Shown in pieces: positions 10,171 to 20,634 of a stretch of DNA of 64,000 bases (positions are counted from its first letter, which is position 1; every line of letters begins with the position of its first letter). The DNA is taken from contig NZ_CP069396.1 of assembly GCF_016887565.1 (NCBI RefSeq), positions 10,832,001 through 10,896,000 of the forward strand, read 5' to 3'. The notes under the pieces are model-generated. The model was not told the DNA's origin. It saw nothing but the letters and a program-made list of their open reading frames with translations, and did not search any database. The translations under genes and the position numbers were made by a program. The stretch is from Archangium violaceum. GTDB lineage: Bacteria; Myxococcota; Myxococcia; Myxococcales; Myxococcaceae.

Positions 10171-10899
10171 ATGTCCTCGCACCGCACCCTCGCCGTCATT
10201 CCCGCCCGCTACGCCAGCACGCGCTTTCCCGGCAAGCCCCTGGCCCTCATCGCCGGCCGGCCGATGATCGAGCACGTCTGGCGCCGCTGCCAGGAGGCGC
10301 GCGTCTTCGACGAGGTGGTGGTGGCCACCGATGACCCGCGCATCCAGGAGGCGGTGGCGCGCTTTGGCGGCACGGCGGTGATGACGTCGCCGGACTGCGC
10401 CACGGGCACGGACCGGGTGGCCGAGGTGGCGCGGGCCCGTCCGGAGGTGGACGTCTGGGTGAACGTCCAGGGCGATGAGCCCCTGGTGGATCCGGATTCA
10501 CTCCGGGTGCTGGCGGGCCTCTTCGCCGACCCGCAGGTGGGGATGGGCACGCTGGTGCGTCCGCTGGATGCCATCGAGGCGGAGAGCCCACATGTGGTGA
10601 AGGCGGTGCTGGCGCTCAACGGGGACGCGCTCTACTTCAGCCGCAGCACCATCCCCTTCCTGCGCGAGCCGGGGGTGGTGGAGCGCTGGGCGCACCTGGG
10701 GCTGTACGGCTACCGGCGCGAGACGCTGCTGCGGCTGGCGGGCCTGAGCGCCACGCCCCTGGAGCAGGCGGAGAAATTGGAGCAGCTACGAGCCCTGGAG
10801 CACGGCATCCGGATCCGCTGCGGGAAGGTGGCGGGACGCACGGTGGCGGTGGACGTGCCCGAGGACGTGGCCCGGGTGGAAGCGGTGATGCGCGGCTGA
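10171..10899 (+). CDS. kdsB: CMP-Kdo synthetase (3-deoxy-manno-octulosonate cytidylyltransferase)
   Basis: Activates Kdo with CTP to CMP-Kdo for transfer to lipid A. The 242-residue protein has the nucleotidyltransferase motif VIPARYASTRFPGKPL at its N-terminus, then VVVATDD, DCATGTDRVAE and WVNVQGDEPLVDP, all standard for KdsB, and ends with the usual VDVPEDVARVEAVM. Length is normal for the family. It is first in a plus-strand series with an ABC exporter, pyrG, kdsA and kdsC, so the Kdo pathway and the supply of its CTP cosubstrate are together. The missing step, KdsD arabinose-5-phosphate isomerase, is not in the window. Confidence 0.96.
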   Translation: MSSHRTLAVIPARYASTRFPGKPLALIAGRPMIEHVWRRCQEARVFDEVVVATDDPRIQEAVARFGGTAVMTSPDCATGTDRVAEVARARPEVDVWVNVQGDEPLVDPDSLRVLAGLFADPQVGMGTLVRPLDAIEAESPHVVKAVLALNGDALYFSRSTIPFLREPGVVERWAHLGLYGYRRETLLRLAGLSATPLEQAEKLEQLRALEHGIRIRCGKVAGRTVAVDVPEDVARVEAVMRG

Positions 10900-10961
10900 G
10901 CCCGCCCGCCTACCGCGCGGGCATTCGTGCGGCGAGTCGCGTCCCGCGCTAGTCTGCGTCC

Positions 10962-12722
10962 GTGTCCGACGCCCCCAAGAAACCCCAGTTCTCCCGCGTG
11001 ACGTTCCGCCGCCTCATGGGCCTTGCCCGGCCCCAGGCGCGCAGACTTCTCGCCGGCACCTTCTTCCTGCTGCTCGCCAGTGGCATGGGCCTGCTGTACC
11101 CCAAGGCCATCGGCTACATCGTCGACGAAGCGCTCGGCGCCAAGGACCACGGCATCATCGACAAGGCCGCCATGGCCATGGTGGCCGTCTTCCTCCTCCA
11201 GGGCGTGGCCATGGCCCTGCGCTTCTACCTCTTCACCACCGCGGGCGAGCGCGTGGTGACGCAACTGCGGCAGGACCTCTTCGCCAGCCTCATGGGCCAG
11301 GAGGTGGCCTTCTTCGACGAGCGCAAGACGGGTGAGCTCACCAACCGCCTGGCCTCGGACACCACGGTGCTGCAGAACACCGTGAGCGTGAACATTTCCA
11401 TGGGGCTGCGCAACGCGGCGCAGGCGCTGGGTGGCATCGCGCTGCTCTTCTACACCTCGCCGGTGCTCACGGGACTGATGCTGGCCATCGTGCCGGCGGT
11501 GGCGGTGGGGGCGGTGACGTACGGGCGCAAGGTGCGCGGGCTCTCCAAGGAGGCGCAGGACGCGCTCGCCGCCGCCAACGAGGTGGCCGAGGAGAGCCTC
11601 TCCGGCATCCGCACCGTGCGCTCCTTCGCCGCCGAGCGCCACGAGGTGGAGCGCTACCGCAGCACCACCGAGCGCGCCTTCGACGTCGCGCGCCGCCGGG
11701 TGAAGCAGTTCTCCTTCTTCCTGGCCGGGGCCTCCTCGGCCGGCTACATCGCCTCGGCGGTGGTGCTCTGGTACGGCGGCCGGCAGGTGCTCGATGGCAG
11801 GATGTCCGTGGGCAGCCTCACCTCCTTCCTCATCTACTCGCTGATGGTGGCCTTCGCGTTGGGCGCCCTGGCGGACCTCTGGGCGGACTTCATGCGCGCC
11901 TCCGGCGCCGCCGAGCGCGTCTTCGAGCTCATCGACCGAACGCCCGCCATCCCCTCCTCGGGTGGCCAGCGCCTGCCGTCCGTCCAGGGCCGCGTCGACT
12001 TCCAGGGCGTGCGCTTCGCCTACCCCACGCGCCCGGACGCCCCGGTGCTCCAGGGCATCGACCTGGCGCTCGCCCCGGGCGAGGTGGTGGCCATCGTCGG
12101 CCCCTCGGGCGCGGGCAAGTCCACCCTCGCCGCGCTTCTGGCGCGCATGTATGACCCGCAGAGCGGGCGCGTGCTGCTGGATGGACAGGAGCTGCGCTCG
12201 TTGGATCCCGAGTGGCTGCGCCAGCAGGTGGGAACGGTGGCGCAGGAGCCGATGCTCTTCGCCTCCTCCGTCGCGGACAACATCCGCTACGGCCGCATGG
12301 ACGCCACGGACGCGGAGGTAGAGGCCGCCGCGCGCGCCGCCAACGCGCACGACTTCATCTCCCGCTTCCCCGAGGGCTACCGCACCCTGGTGGGCGAGCG
12401 CGGCGTGCAGCTCTCCGGTGGGCAGAAGCAGCGCATCGCCATCGCCCGCGCGGTGCTCAAGAACCCGCGCCTGCTGGTGCTGGACGAGGCGACGAGCGCG
12501 CTCGACGCGGAGAGCGAGCACCTGGTGCAGGAGGCCCTGGAGCGGCTGATGAAGGGCCGCACCACGCTCATCATCGCCCACCGCCTGTCCACGGTGATTG
12601 GCGCGGACCGCGTGCTGGTGCTGGAAGGGGGCAAGGTGGTGCAGAGCGGCAACCACGCCGCGCTCATGGGCCAGGAAGGCCTCTACCGCCGCCTGGTGGA
12701 GCGTCAGTTCGTGGCCGCCTGA
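10962..12722 (+). CDS. MsbA-like ABC exporter (fused permease and ATPase)
   Basis: A 586-residue half-transporter that would work as a homodimer in the inner membrane. Residues 1-330 hold six predicted membrane helices of the type I exporter fold, and the C-terminal ATPase has Walker [10 protein letters not shown], signature LSGGQKQR, Walker [13 protein letters not shown] and the H-loop histidine in IIAHRLSTV. The start is GTG at 10962. Its position between kdsB and pyrG-kdsA-kdsC suggests an MsbA role (flipping lipid A-core), but this subfamily also includes peptide and multidrug exporters, so substrate is inferred from neighbours only. No terminator with a T-run directly follows; a 6-bp hairpin TGTGGG/CCCACA lies at 12765-12780. 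Confidence 0.88.
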   Translation: MSDAPKKPQFSRVTFRRLMGLARPQARRLLAGTFFLLLASGMGLLYPKAIGYIVDEALGAKDHGIIDKAAMAMVAVFLLQGVAMALRFYLFTTAGERVVTQLRQDLFASLMGQEVAFFDERKTGELTNRLASDTTVLQNTVSVNISMGLRNAAQALGGIALLFYTSPVLTGLMLAIVPAVAVGAVTYGRKVRGLSKEAQDALAAANEVAEESLSGIRTVRSFAAERHEVERYRSTTERAFDVARRRVKQFSFFLAGASSAGYIASAVVLWYGGRQVLDGRMSVGSLTSFLIYSLMVAFALGALADLWADFMRASGAAERVFELIDRTPAIPSSGGQRLPSVQGRVDFQGVRFAYPTRPDAPVLQGIDLALAPGEVVAIVGPSGAGKSTLAALLARMYDPQSGRVLLDGQELRSLDPEWLRQQVGTVAQEPMLFASSVADNIRYGRMDATDAEVEAAARAANAHDFISRFPEGYRTLVGERGVQLSGGQKQRIAIARAVLKNPRLLVLDEATSALDAESEHLVQEALERLMKGRTTLIIAHRLSTVIGADRVLVLEGGKVVQSGNHAALMGQEGLYRRLVERQFVAA

Positions 12723-12820
12723 GGAGCGCCCGCCCTCCCGCCCGCTCCCCTTCCGGATTCACTTTGTGGGGCAGCCCACATGGCGCCGCCGAAAATCCCT
12801 CATTAAGTAAGGGGCCGCAG

Positions 12821-12832
12821 AAAGGAGGTGAT
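12821..12832 (+). promoter_or_regulatory. Unusually complete Shine-Dalgarno
   Basis: AAAGGAGGTGAT is a 12-base perfect complement to the usual 3' end of 16S rRNA, far longer than the 4-6 bases used by other genes in this window. It is followed by a TTG start at 12836. Confidence 0.6.
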
Positions 12833-12835
12833 GCC

Positions 12836-12886
12836 TTGACCGACAGCAAGAGTCAGGCGTCCACCTCCGCTCGTATGGCGCGCTGA
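12836..12886 (+). CDS. Possible 16-residue leader ORF
   Basis: A 16-codon frame (TTG start, reading MTDSKSQASTSARMAR, TGA stop at 12884-12886) placed 7 bases after the core GGAGG of an exceptionally strong Shine-Dalgarno. A large hairpin with a T-run follows about 45 bases after its stop, upstream of the next gene. The arrangement looks like a translated leader with an attenuator, or a short mRNA. The peptide has no run of a particular amino acid that would suggest classic amino-acid attenuation. Whether the peptide itself matters is unknown. Confidence 0.4.
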   Translation: MTDSKSQASTSARMAR

Positions 12887-12929
12887 AGAAGCCACCGTGC
12901 GGCGGAAGTGAGATGCCATGCAGTTCGGG

Positions 12930-12989
12930 CCCGCCCGTTTCGCGCACCCCACCAAACACTGGGGCCGCGGGACGGGCGGGTCCTTTTTT
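12930..12989 (+). terminator. Branched intrinsic terminator upstream of the Cys-protein / pyrG operon
   Basis: CCCGCCCGT (12930-12938) pairs with ACGGGCGGG (12972-12980), and a T6 run follows at 12984-12989. A smaller hairpin CCCCA/TGGGG (12947-12951 with 12960-12964) lies inside the loop. GTTCGGGC (12923-12930) could alternatively pair with GCCCGAAC (12990-12997), across the T-run. It would end transcripts from the exporter or leader ORF. Confidence 0.75.
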
Positions 12990-13011
12990 GCCCGAACCTC
13001 GGGAATGCGCA

Positions 13012-13029
13012 TGCAACGGACCTGTTGCA
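13012..13029. promoter_or_regulatory. Perfect inverted repeat upstream of the small Cys protein
   Basis: TGCAAC (13012-13017) and GTTGCA (13024-13029) are perfect 6-base arms around a 6-base spacer, 44 bases before the TTG start at 13073 and just after the terminator. It could be an operator or a small RNA hairpin; no regulator can be named. Confidence 0.35.
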
Positions 13030-13072
13030 CGCCGGGGGGGAACGGCCCGTTCATCCGCAGGAGGCCCTGACC

Positions 13073-13306
13073 TTGTCCATCACACCTTGCCCGAGCCCTC
13101 TGCCCTCCGCGCTGCGTGACGAGTCGGCGGTGGAGGCCCAGCGCAATCTGTTCTGCTTCAGTTACGACGCCTGTCTGCACCTCGCGGTGAAGCGCGGCTG
13201 GGACGGCTGGACGTGCCGCCACTGCCCGCTGCGCGAGCAGCGCGACAGCGAGCCCAGGGCCCGGGACTACGCCGAATCCCGTCCGCGGACCCAGGGGCAG
13301 GATTGA
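13073..13306 (+). CDS. Small Cys-containing protein of unknown function
   Basis: A 77-residue protein starting at a TTG with a strong AGGAGG 8 bases upstream (13059-13064). Its core, NLFCFSYDACLHLAVKRGWDGWTCRHCPL, holds four cysteines in a C-x5-C ... C-x2-C spacing that could bind zinc or an Fe-S cluster. The N- and C-terminal ends are charged and probably disordered. It is not a family I can name. It sits 94 bases before pyrG on the same strand and may be its operon partner. The ribosome-binding site and compact cysteine motif are why I accept it over the longer frame that begins at 12908 and runs through the terminator. Confidence 0.6.
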   Translation: MSITPCPSPLPSALRDESAVEAQRNLFCFSYDACLHLAVKRGWDGWTCRHCPLREQRDSEPRARDYAESRPRTQGQD

Positions 13307-13370
13307 GATCCGTCCCTTGCTGGACTTCCGGGACCAGGCGGCCGTCCGCGCCGCCTGACAGAATCATTGA

Positions 13371-15856
<2,486 letters not shown>

Positions 15857-15898
15857 AGTGAAACGAAACCGTGGGGAGGGAGTCCGAGGGGACACGAC

Positions 15899-16477
15899 AT
15901 GACGGAGCTGCCGCCAAAGCCGAACAAGGACGAGCTGACGGAACGCGCCTCCCGCGTGCGTCTGCTCGTGTTCGACGTGGACGGCGTGCTCACGGATGGC
16001 GGCCTCTACTACGGTGATGGCGGCGAGGTGATGAAACGCTTCGACGTCAAGGATGGTCACGGGCTGGTGATGGCGAGGCTGGCGGGGTTGCGCACCGCCA
16101 TCCTCACCGCGCGCTCCTCCTCCATCGTGGAGGTGCGCGGCCTCGAGCTGGGCGTCACCGCCGTGCTCCAGGGTCGGAAGAACAAAGCAGCGGGTTTTCG
16201 TGAACTGCTGGCGCAGCTCGAGGTCTCCCCTGAGGAGTGTGCCTATATGGGGGATGACATCAACGACCTGGGTCCCCTGGGGATGGCGGGTCTCTCGGCG
16301 TGTCCCGCGGATGCAGCACCCGAGGTACGCCAGGAAGTGCATTATGTGGCTCGGAGCCGGGGAGGACACGGCGCCGCGCGTGAGCTGGTGGAGCTCTGCT
16401 TGAAGGCCTCGGGCCAATGGGAGGCCACCGTTCAACACATGAGAGACCCTGATGCCCTACAAGCTGTCAAGTTGTGA
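15899..16477 (+). CDS. kdsC: Kdo-8-phosphate phosphatase (HAD family)
   Basis: Removes phosphate from Kdo-8-P, the step between KdsA and KdsB. The 192-residue HAD protein has LLVFDVDGVLTDGGLYYGDGGE (nucleophile and acid/base aspartates in the DxD), AILTARSSSIVEVRGLELGV as motif II, a lysine in the GRKNKAAGFRELL helix and YMGDDINDLGPLGMAGLSACPADA as motif IV. This pattern is specific to the capless KdsC subgroup. It is at the end of the Kdo/CTP operon. The C-terminal tail is a little longer than usual. Confidence 0.95.
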   Translation: MTELPPKPNKDELTERASRVRLLVFDVDGVLTDGGLYYGDGGEVMKRFDVKDGHGLVMARLAGLRTAILTARSSSIVEVRGLELGVTAVLQGRKNKAAGFRELLAQLEVSPEECAYMGDDINDLGPLGMAGLSACPADAAPEVRQEVHYVARSRGGHGAARELVELCLKASGQWEATVQHMRDPDALQAVKL

Positions 16478-16562
16478 AATCGAAGAATTTTCGCTTCCCG
16501 CTTAGGTGTCTTATCCTATGAAGGCCGGAAGCCAGCCAGCAGTGCAGAGTGAGGGGAGTTCG

Positions 16563-17156
16563 ATGACGGATCAGCTCTACACGACCCACGACATCAGTCG
16601 GTTGCTCCAGGTGGACCCGTCCACGGTGAGCAAGTGGATCGACCGCGGCATCCTCATGGCGTTCCGGACGCCGGGTGGTCACCGGAGGGTCCGCTCGGCC
16701 GACCTCCGCACCTTCCTCATCACCCACCAGATGCCGGTGCCCGAGGAGCTGGGCAGCAGCACCGTGCGCCTGCTGGTGGTGGATGACGAGCGGCAGGTGC
16801 TCGATGCCATCAAGCGTGCCTTCAAGCCCTACGCGAACCAGGTGGAGCTGCAGACGACCACCAGCGGCGTCGAGGCGCTGCTGCTGGTGAGCGAGCAGAA
16901 GCCGCACGGCATGCTCATCGACCTGAACATGCCGGACATCGACGGTATCGAGGTGTGCCGCCGCATCCGCGCCCGCAAGCAGATGGAGGGCGTGCGGCTC
17001 ATCACCATGACGTCCGCCCACTCGCCCGAGGTGGTGGAGCAGTCGAAGCAGGCGGGCGCCGTGGCGTGCCTGCCCAAGCCGCTGGACGTGCAGCAGGTGC
17101 TCGACCTGTTCCGCGTGCCGCTGGCGCTCGGGGCCAACACCGCCGTCAAGCGCTAG
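16563..17156 (+). CDS. MerR/excisionase-type HTH fused to a response-regulator receiver
   Basis: A 197-residue regulator with reversed domain order. Residues 4-55 are an excisionase/MerR-type winged helix (YTTHDISRLLQVDPSTVSKWIDRGIL and TPGGHRRVRSADLRTFL) and residues 67-185 a receiver with acidic pair VVDDE, phospho-acceptor Asp120 in MLIDLNMPDIDG and the conserved Lys in CLPKPLD. A DNA-binding domain in front of the receiver is unusual outside myxobacteria. ATG at 16563 with GAGGGG upstream is preferred over the ATG at 16518. No histidine kinase is adjacent, so it is an orphan. Targets are unknown. Confidence 0.85.
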   Translation: MTDQLYTTHDISRLLQVDPSTVSKWIDRGILMAFRTPGGHRRVRSADLRTFLITHQMPVPEELGSSTVRLLVVDDERQVLDAIKRAFKPYANQVELQTTTSGVEALLLVSEQKPHGMLIDLNMPDIDGIEVCRRIRARKQMEGVRLITMTSAHSPEVVEQSKQAGAVACLPKPLDVQQVLDLFRVPLALGANTAVKR

Positions 17157-17262
17157 CGCGCCAGACGACGGAAGCGGCGAGGCGTCTCCACGGGGCCCGT
17201 TCCCAGGCTCCGTGTGAGGGCGCATCGCCGCTCGTGTATGCCGCGTGCATCGTCAACGGCTC

Positions 17263-17294
17263 GGGGACGAGTCCCCTCTCGGGAACCCGTCCCC
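17263..17294. terminator. Hairpin between convergent regulator and hsp20
   Basis: GGGGACG (17263-17269) pairs with CGTCCCC (17288-17294); a nested GGGGAC/GTCCCC alternative is also possible. It lies between two convergent genes, without a T-run. The rest of the 173-base gap shows nothing recognisable. Confidence 0.35.
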
Positions 17295-17329
17295 ACCGGC
17301 TGGGATGCATCACCTCTCCGCGTCACATC

Positions 17330-17776
17330 TCAGCTGTTGACCTTCACCTCGACCACGCGGGGGCGGGACTCCTCGCGCCGCGGCAGCGTCAGGGTGAGCA
17401 CGCCATTGTCGTAGCGGGCCTCCACCTTGGACGCGTCCACCGTGCGGGGCACCACGAAGGTGCGGGCGTACACGCCGAAGCTGCGCTCCAGGCGCCGCGC
17501 GCCCTCCTTGTCGGAGCGCTCCGTCTTGCGCTCGGACTTGAGGGTGAGGGTGTCGTTCTCCACCTTCACCTCGATGGCCTTGGGGTCATGCCCCGGCAGG
17601 TCCACCTGCAGGGTGATGCCCTCGGCCGTCTCGTAGATGTCCGCCGGCGGCACGAGCTCGCGCGAATCAGGGCGCAGGGACAGGTCACGGAAGAGCTGGT
17701 CGAACTCCCGCGCCATCAGGGGGCCCAGGGCGACGGCACCATTGCTCACGGCGAACGGATTCCAACGGGTCTGCAT
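17330..17776 (-). CDS. Small heat-shock protein (Hsp20/alpha-crystallin)
   Basis: An ATP-independent holdase that binds unfolding proteins. The 148-residue protein has an N-terminal arm (about 1-45), then an alpha-crystallin domain from LVPPADIYETAEGITLQVDLPGHDPKAIEVKVENDTLTL to the signature DNGVLTLTLPR, and the short C-terminal extension RVVEVKVN containing the V-x-V tail motif. ATG at 17776 with GAGGAGAC upstream is chosen. The myxobacterial Hsp20 proteins characterised so far act in heat tolerance or spore formation; which paralogue this matches is unclear. Expression is probably stress-induced, but no convincing sigma-32-type promoter was seen. Confidence 0.93.
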   Translation of the reverse strand: MQTRWNPFAVSNGAVALGPLMAREFDQLFRDLSLRPDSRELVPPADIYETAEGITLQVDLPGHDPKAIEVKVENDTLTLKSERKTERSDKEGARRLERSFGVYARTFVVPRTVDASKVEARYDNGVLTLTLPRREESRPRVVEVKVNS

Positions 17777-17958
17777 GGACGTCTCCTCATCGCGTCGCAC
17801 TCCGGACGGAGTGACGGCGCGTCTCTCGACTGGGTTTGAACGGTTGTTTCCACCGCGCCGAGCCCTCGTTGCTTCGGGCCCGGCGCCTCTCACAGCTTCA
17901 AGAGAACCATGCTTTGAAACGTGTCAAGGCGACGCGCCGCGGGCCCATTCCGGCCGGC

Positions 17959-18153
17959 TCAATCGTCCTCGCGCCCCAGGTGGACGGACACCTCTTCCCC
18001 CTCTCGGCAGACGTACACCACCCATGGCCGGCAGCACACCGGGCAGTCCTCCACGTACGTCTCCGAGGAGGGCCCACCGGGGTCCACCGCCACCTCCACC
18101 TCCTCGCCGCAGTAGGGGCACAGCTGCGTCTGCTCGTCCGCGAAGGGCTGCAT
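17959..18153 (-). CDS. CPXCG-type cysteine-rich small protein
   Basis: A 64-residue zinc-ribbon-like protein. CPYCGEE near residue 12 and CPVCCRPW near residue 37 are the two CPxCG-like knuckles of this family, which probably binds one zinc ion. The C-terminus has the typical VYVCREGEEVSVHL strand pair. The function of the family is not established. Its start overlaps the stop of the DUF309 gene by one base, so the pair is translationally coupled. Confidence 0.88.
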   Translation of the reverse strand: MQPFADEQTQLCPYCGEEVEVAVDPGGPSSETYVEDCPVCCRPWVVYVCREGEEVSVHLGREDD

Positions 18154-18512
18154 CAGAAGTCTCCTCCCTGGTTGGGGGCCGGCCAGGCGAGCAGGGGCCG
18201 GTCAGCGGCCTCGCCCTGTCGCCAGCGATCCACCCGGGGACGCAGGCCGCCCACGTCCACGCCCTCGCAGACGGGAGGCAGGGACGCGAGCCGGTCCAGC
18301 GCGCGGGAGAAGAGCGTCCACGCCCCCCGGGCATTGCCCGCGTCCCGCTTCAGCCAGCCCGCCGCCACGAGGATGAGGCCCTGGAGGAGCAGCCGGCGTG
18401 GGCCGCTCTCGTGTGTCCAGGCCTCCTCCCAGGCCTCATGGGCCTCGAAGAAGTGCCCGGCGTTGAAGAGCGCCACCCCTTCTGCCAGGCAGGTATCGAA
18501 TCCTCGCGGCAT
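18153..18512 (-). CDS. DUF309 family protein
   Basis: A 119-residue all-helical protein. The motif ALFNAGHFFEAHEAWEEAWTH is the hallmark of DUF309, and RRLLLQGLILVAAGWLKRDAGN is its second conserved helix. The family is widespread and has no assigned biochemical role. ATG at 18512 is preferred over an upstream in-frame start that would run into the divergent gene's 5' region. It is coupled to the CPXCG protein through overlapping stop and start codons and is divergent from the MshEN-domain gene 41 bases away. Confidence 0.88.
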   Translation of the reverse strand: MPRGFDTCLAEGVALFNAGHFFEAHEAWEEAWTHESGPRRLLLQGLILVAAGWLKRDAGNARGAWTLFSRALDRLASLPPVCEGVDVGGLRPRVDRWRQGEAADRPLLAWPAPNQGGDF

Positions 18513-18553
18513 CGAACGCGACTCCGGGCTCCTTCCTCCGTAGACTGGCGAGC

Positions 18554-19384
18554 ATGGCCGCACCTCGCAACCGTATCGGAGAGATTCTCGTCAAGGCCCG
18601 CGTCATCGACGAGATGCAGCTTCGCAGCGCGCTCGCCCAACATGACCAGTGGGGCGGACGCCTGTCGCGCATCGTCACCGACATGGGGCTCGCCGCGGAG
18701 GACACCCTCACCGAGGCCATTGCCCAGGGCCTGGGCGTGCAGCGCGTCCAGCTGGGCACCGCCAAGGATCCGGGCGCCCTCGCGAAGCTGGACGTCACCT
18801 TCGCCGAGCAGAAGGGCGTCTTCCCCGTGGCCCTGCGCGACAACGGCAAGACGCTCGTGCTCGCCATGGCGGACCCGTCCGACCTGCAGACCATCGATCA
18901 GGTGGCCGCACGCAGCCGCACGCGCGTCATCCCCATGGTGGCGGGAGACCGGGAGATCGAGAACGCCATCATGCGGCACTACCGCAACATGGAGCCGTCC
19001 CTCACTCCGACGGGCACACGCAGGGACAAGCCCTCGAGCGACGAGGACGAGTTCAAGATCGTCGACATGAGCGGCAAGACGGTGAGGAAGTCCCTCGCCG
19101 ACATCTCCCCGAAGCTGGCCGAGGAGAACGCCCAGCGCCAGGCGGCGGCCGCCGCGTCCTCGCGTCCCGGTGGGGGGTCGAGCGCCGCGGATCTGCTCGA
19201 TGAGATCCTCAGCGCCTCGCCCTCGCCGGCCGAGGTGTTCTCCCCCGAGGAGATGCAGCGGCTGCAGACGGTGCAGGTCAACCAGGAGAAGAGCTCCAAG
19301 ATTCTGCGCGCCCTGCTCGAGCTGCTGCTGGAGAAGGGCGCCCTCCAGCAGAAGGAGCTGGCGGCGCGCATGCGCGCCTCGTGA
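18554..19384 (+). CDS. Stand-alone MshEN (GspE N-terminal) domain protein
   Basis: A 276-residue protein. Residues 5-155 match the GspE/PilB N-terminal domain, including RIGEILVKARVIDEMQLRSALAQH and DPSDLQTIDQVAARSRTRVIPMVAGDREIENAIMRHY. MshEN domains bind c-di-GMP in some secretion and pilus ATPases. There is no Walker ATPase domain after it: the rest is a charged linker and a C-terminal helix (VNQEKSSKILRALLELLLEKGALQQKELAARM). It is therefore a regulatory or adaptor protein rather than a secretion ATPase. Stand-alone versions are common in myxobacteria, and some act in motility or signalling. C-di-GMP binding cannot be judged by eye. Confidence 0.82.
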   Translation: MAAPRNRIGEILVKARVIDEMQLRSALAQHDQWGGRLSRIVTDMGLAAEDTLTEAIAQGLGVQRVQLGTAKDPGALAKLDVTFAEQKGVFPVALRDNGKTLVLAMADPSDLQTIDQVAARSRTRVIPMVAGDREIENAIMRHYRNMEPSLTPTGTRRDKPSSDEDEFKIVDMSGKTVRKSLADISPKLAEENAQRQAAAAASSRPGGGSSAADLLDEILSASPSPAEVFSPEEMQRLQTVQVNQEKSSKILRALLELLLEKGALQQKELAARMRAS

Positions 19385-19390
19385 GCCGCC

Positions 19391-20590
19391 CTACCCGAGC
19401 ACCTCCTGGAGCTCGCGAGCGGTGAGTCCCAGGAGGTAGAGGATGGTGTCCAGGCCTCCGGCGGAGATGGAGGTATCGGCCGCCTGACGCAGCTTGGGCT
19501 TGGCGCGGAAGGCGATGCCCAGACCCGCGCGCTCCAGCATCAGCAGGTCGTTGGCGCCGTCGCCCACCGCGATGACCTGGTCGAGAAGGATGCCCTCCGC
19601 CTGGGCAATGCTCTCCAGCAGCTCCGCCTTGCGGCGCGCGTTGACGATGGGTCCGAGCGTGCGCCCGGTGAGCTTGCCATCCGCCTCCTCCAGCATGTTG
19701 GAGTGGGCGTAGTCGATGCCCAGCCGCGCCTTGAGGGCCTCGGCCGCCACGGAGAAGCCGCCGCTGATGATGGCGGTGCGGTAGCCCAGCCGCTTGAGCA
19801 CCCGGATGAGCGTCTCCGCGCCCTGGGTGAGCGGGAGGTTGGCGGCGATGTCCCGCAGCACCTTCGCGTCCATCCCCTTCAGCAGCGCCACGCGCTGGCG
19901 CAGGGACTCGTCGTAGTCCATCTCCCCGTGCATGGCGCGCTCGGTGATGCGCACCACCTGCTCGCCCACCCCGTACGCCCGCGCCAGCTCGTCGATGACC
20001 TCGATGCGGATGAGCGTGGAGTCCATGTCCATCACCACCAGCCGCTTGCTGCGCCGGTAGAGGCTCTCGCGCTGCAGCGCCACGTCGAAGGCGCTGGTGG
20101 ACATGGCCAGCTCCAGCAACGAGCGCTTGAGCTCCTCTGGATCCCTCTCCGGCGGCAGGGCGATGTGGATCTCCACCGAGCCGAGCTCCGCGTCGGACAG
20201 GCGGTTGATGCGCTCGATGTTGGCCCCGTGCCGGGCCAGGCGCTCGGCGACGGCGTGCAGCTCGCGGGCCCCCAGGGAGCCCACCACGGTGACGACATGG
20301 CGGCTGCGGCTCGGGCCGACGGGAGTGCTCGGCCCTTCCACCGGCTTGAAGTCCAGCGACATGCCGAGCTCCTTCGCCGCGAAGAGCAGCTCCTTGAGGA
20401 CGCTGCGCGTCTCGGGCAGGCGCACCAGCAGGGACAGGGTGAGCTGGCCATGCACCACCACCTGCTCGATGTCGAGCAGTACCGCGCCCACCTCGGAGAG
20501 GATGCCGGTCAAGCGGGCCAGGATGCCGGGCTCGTCCCGTCCGGTGACGGTGACGAGCACGGAGTCTTGCGAATTCGTGCTGTTGCTCAT
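19391..20590 (-). CDS. serB: Phosphoserine phosphatase with two ACT-type domains
   Basis: Last step of serine synthesis: phosphoserine to serine. The 399-residue protein begins with tandem ACT-like domains (about 8-85 with VTGRDEPGILARLTGILSEVGA, and 95-170 with TVVGSLGARELHAVAERLARHGANI), expected to bind amino acid, and then the HAD phosphatase domain: VVMDMDSTLI gives the DxDST nucleophile motif, TAIISGGFSVAAEALKARLG motif II, and VIAVGDGANDLLMLERAGLGIAFRAKPKLR motifs III and IV. It is convergent with the MshEN gene, with six bases between stops. The two-ACT layout resembles mycobacterial SerB2, which is inhibited by serine. Confidence 0.95.
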   Translation of the reverse strand: MSNSTNSQDSVLVTVTGRDEPGILARLTGILSEVGAVLLDIEQVVVHGQLTLSLLVRLPETRSVLKELLFAAKELGMSLDFKPVEGPSTPVGPSRSRHVVTVVGSLGARELHAVAERLARHGANIERINRLSDAELGSVEIHIALPPERDPEELKRSLLELAMSTSAFDVALQRESLYRRSKRLVVMDMDSTLIRIEVIDELARAYGVGEQVVRITERAMHGEMDYDESLRQRVALLKGMDAKVLRDIAANLPLTQGAETLIRVLKRLGYRTAIISGGFSVAAEALKARLGIDYAHSNMLEEADGKLTGRTLGPIVNARRKAELLESIAQAEGILLDQVIAVGDGANDLLMLERAGLGIAFRAKPKLRQAADTSISAGGLDTILYLLGLTARELQEVLG

Positions 20591-20634
20591 GGAGGACGAG
20601 TTTTACAGCCTGGCCCGTCCACCGCGAGCACTCG

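Noticed and set aside
12765-12780. TGTGGG-GCAG-CCCACA hairpin as terminator of the ABC exporter
   Set aside because: Only a 6-bp stem and no T-run follows; kept as a note in the exporter entry, not called.
12836-13306. Possible selenocysteine read-through of the TGA at 12884, as the leader ORF and the Cys protein are in the same frame and selB is present
   Set aside because: The path runs through a terminator with a T6 run, the intervening translation is low quality, no SECIS-like hairpin directly follows the TGA, and the Cys protein has its own AGGAGG. Frame agreement has a one-in-three chance.
17899-17927. TTGACA on the minus strand upstream of hsp20 as a promoter
   Set aside because: A good -35 hexamer, but no acceptable -10 or sigma-32-type element at correct spacing.
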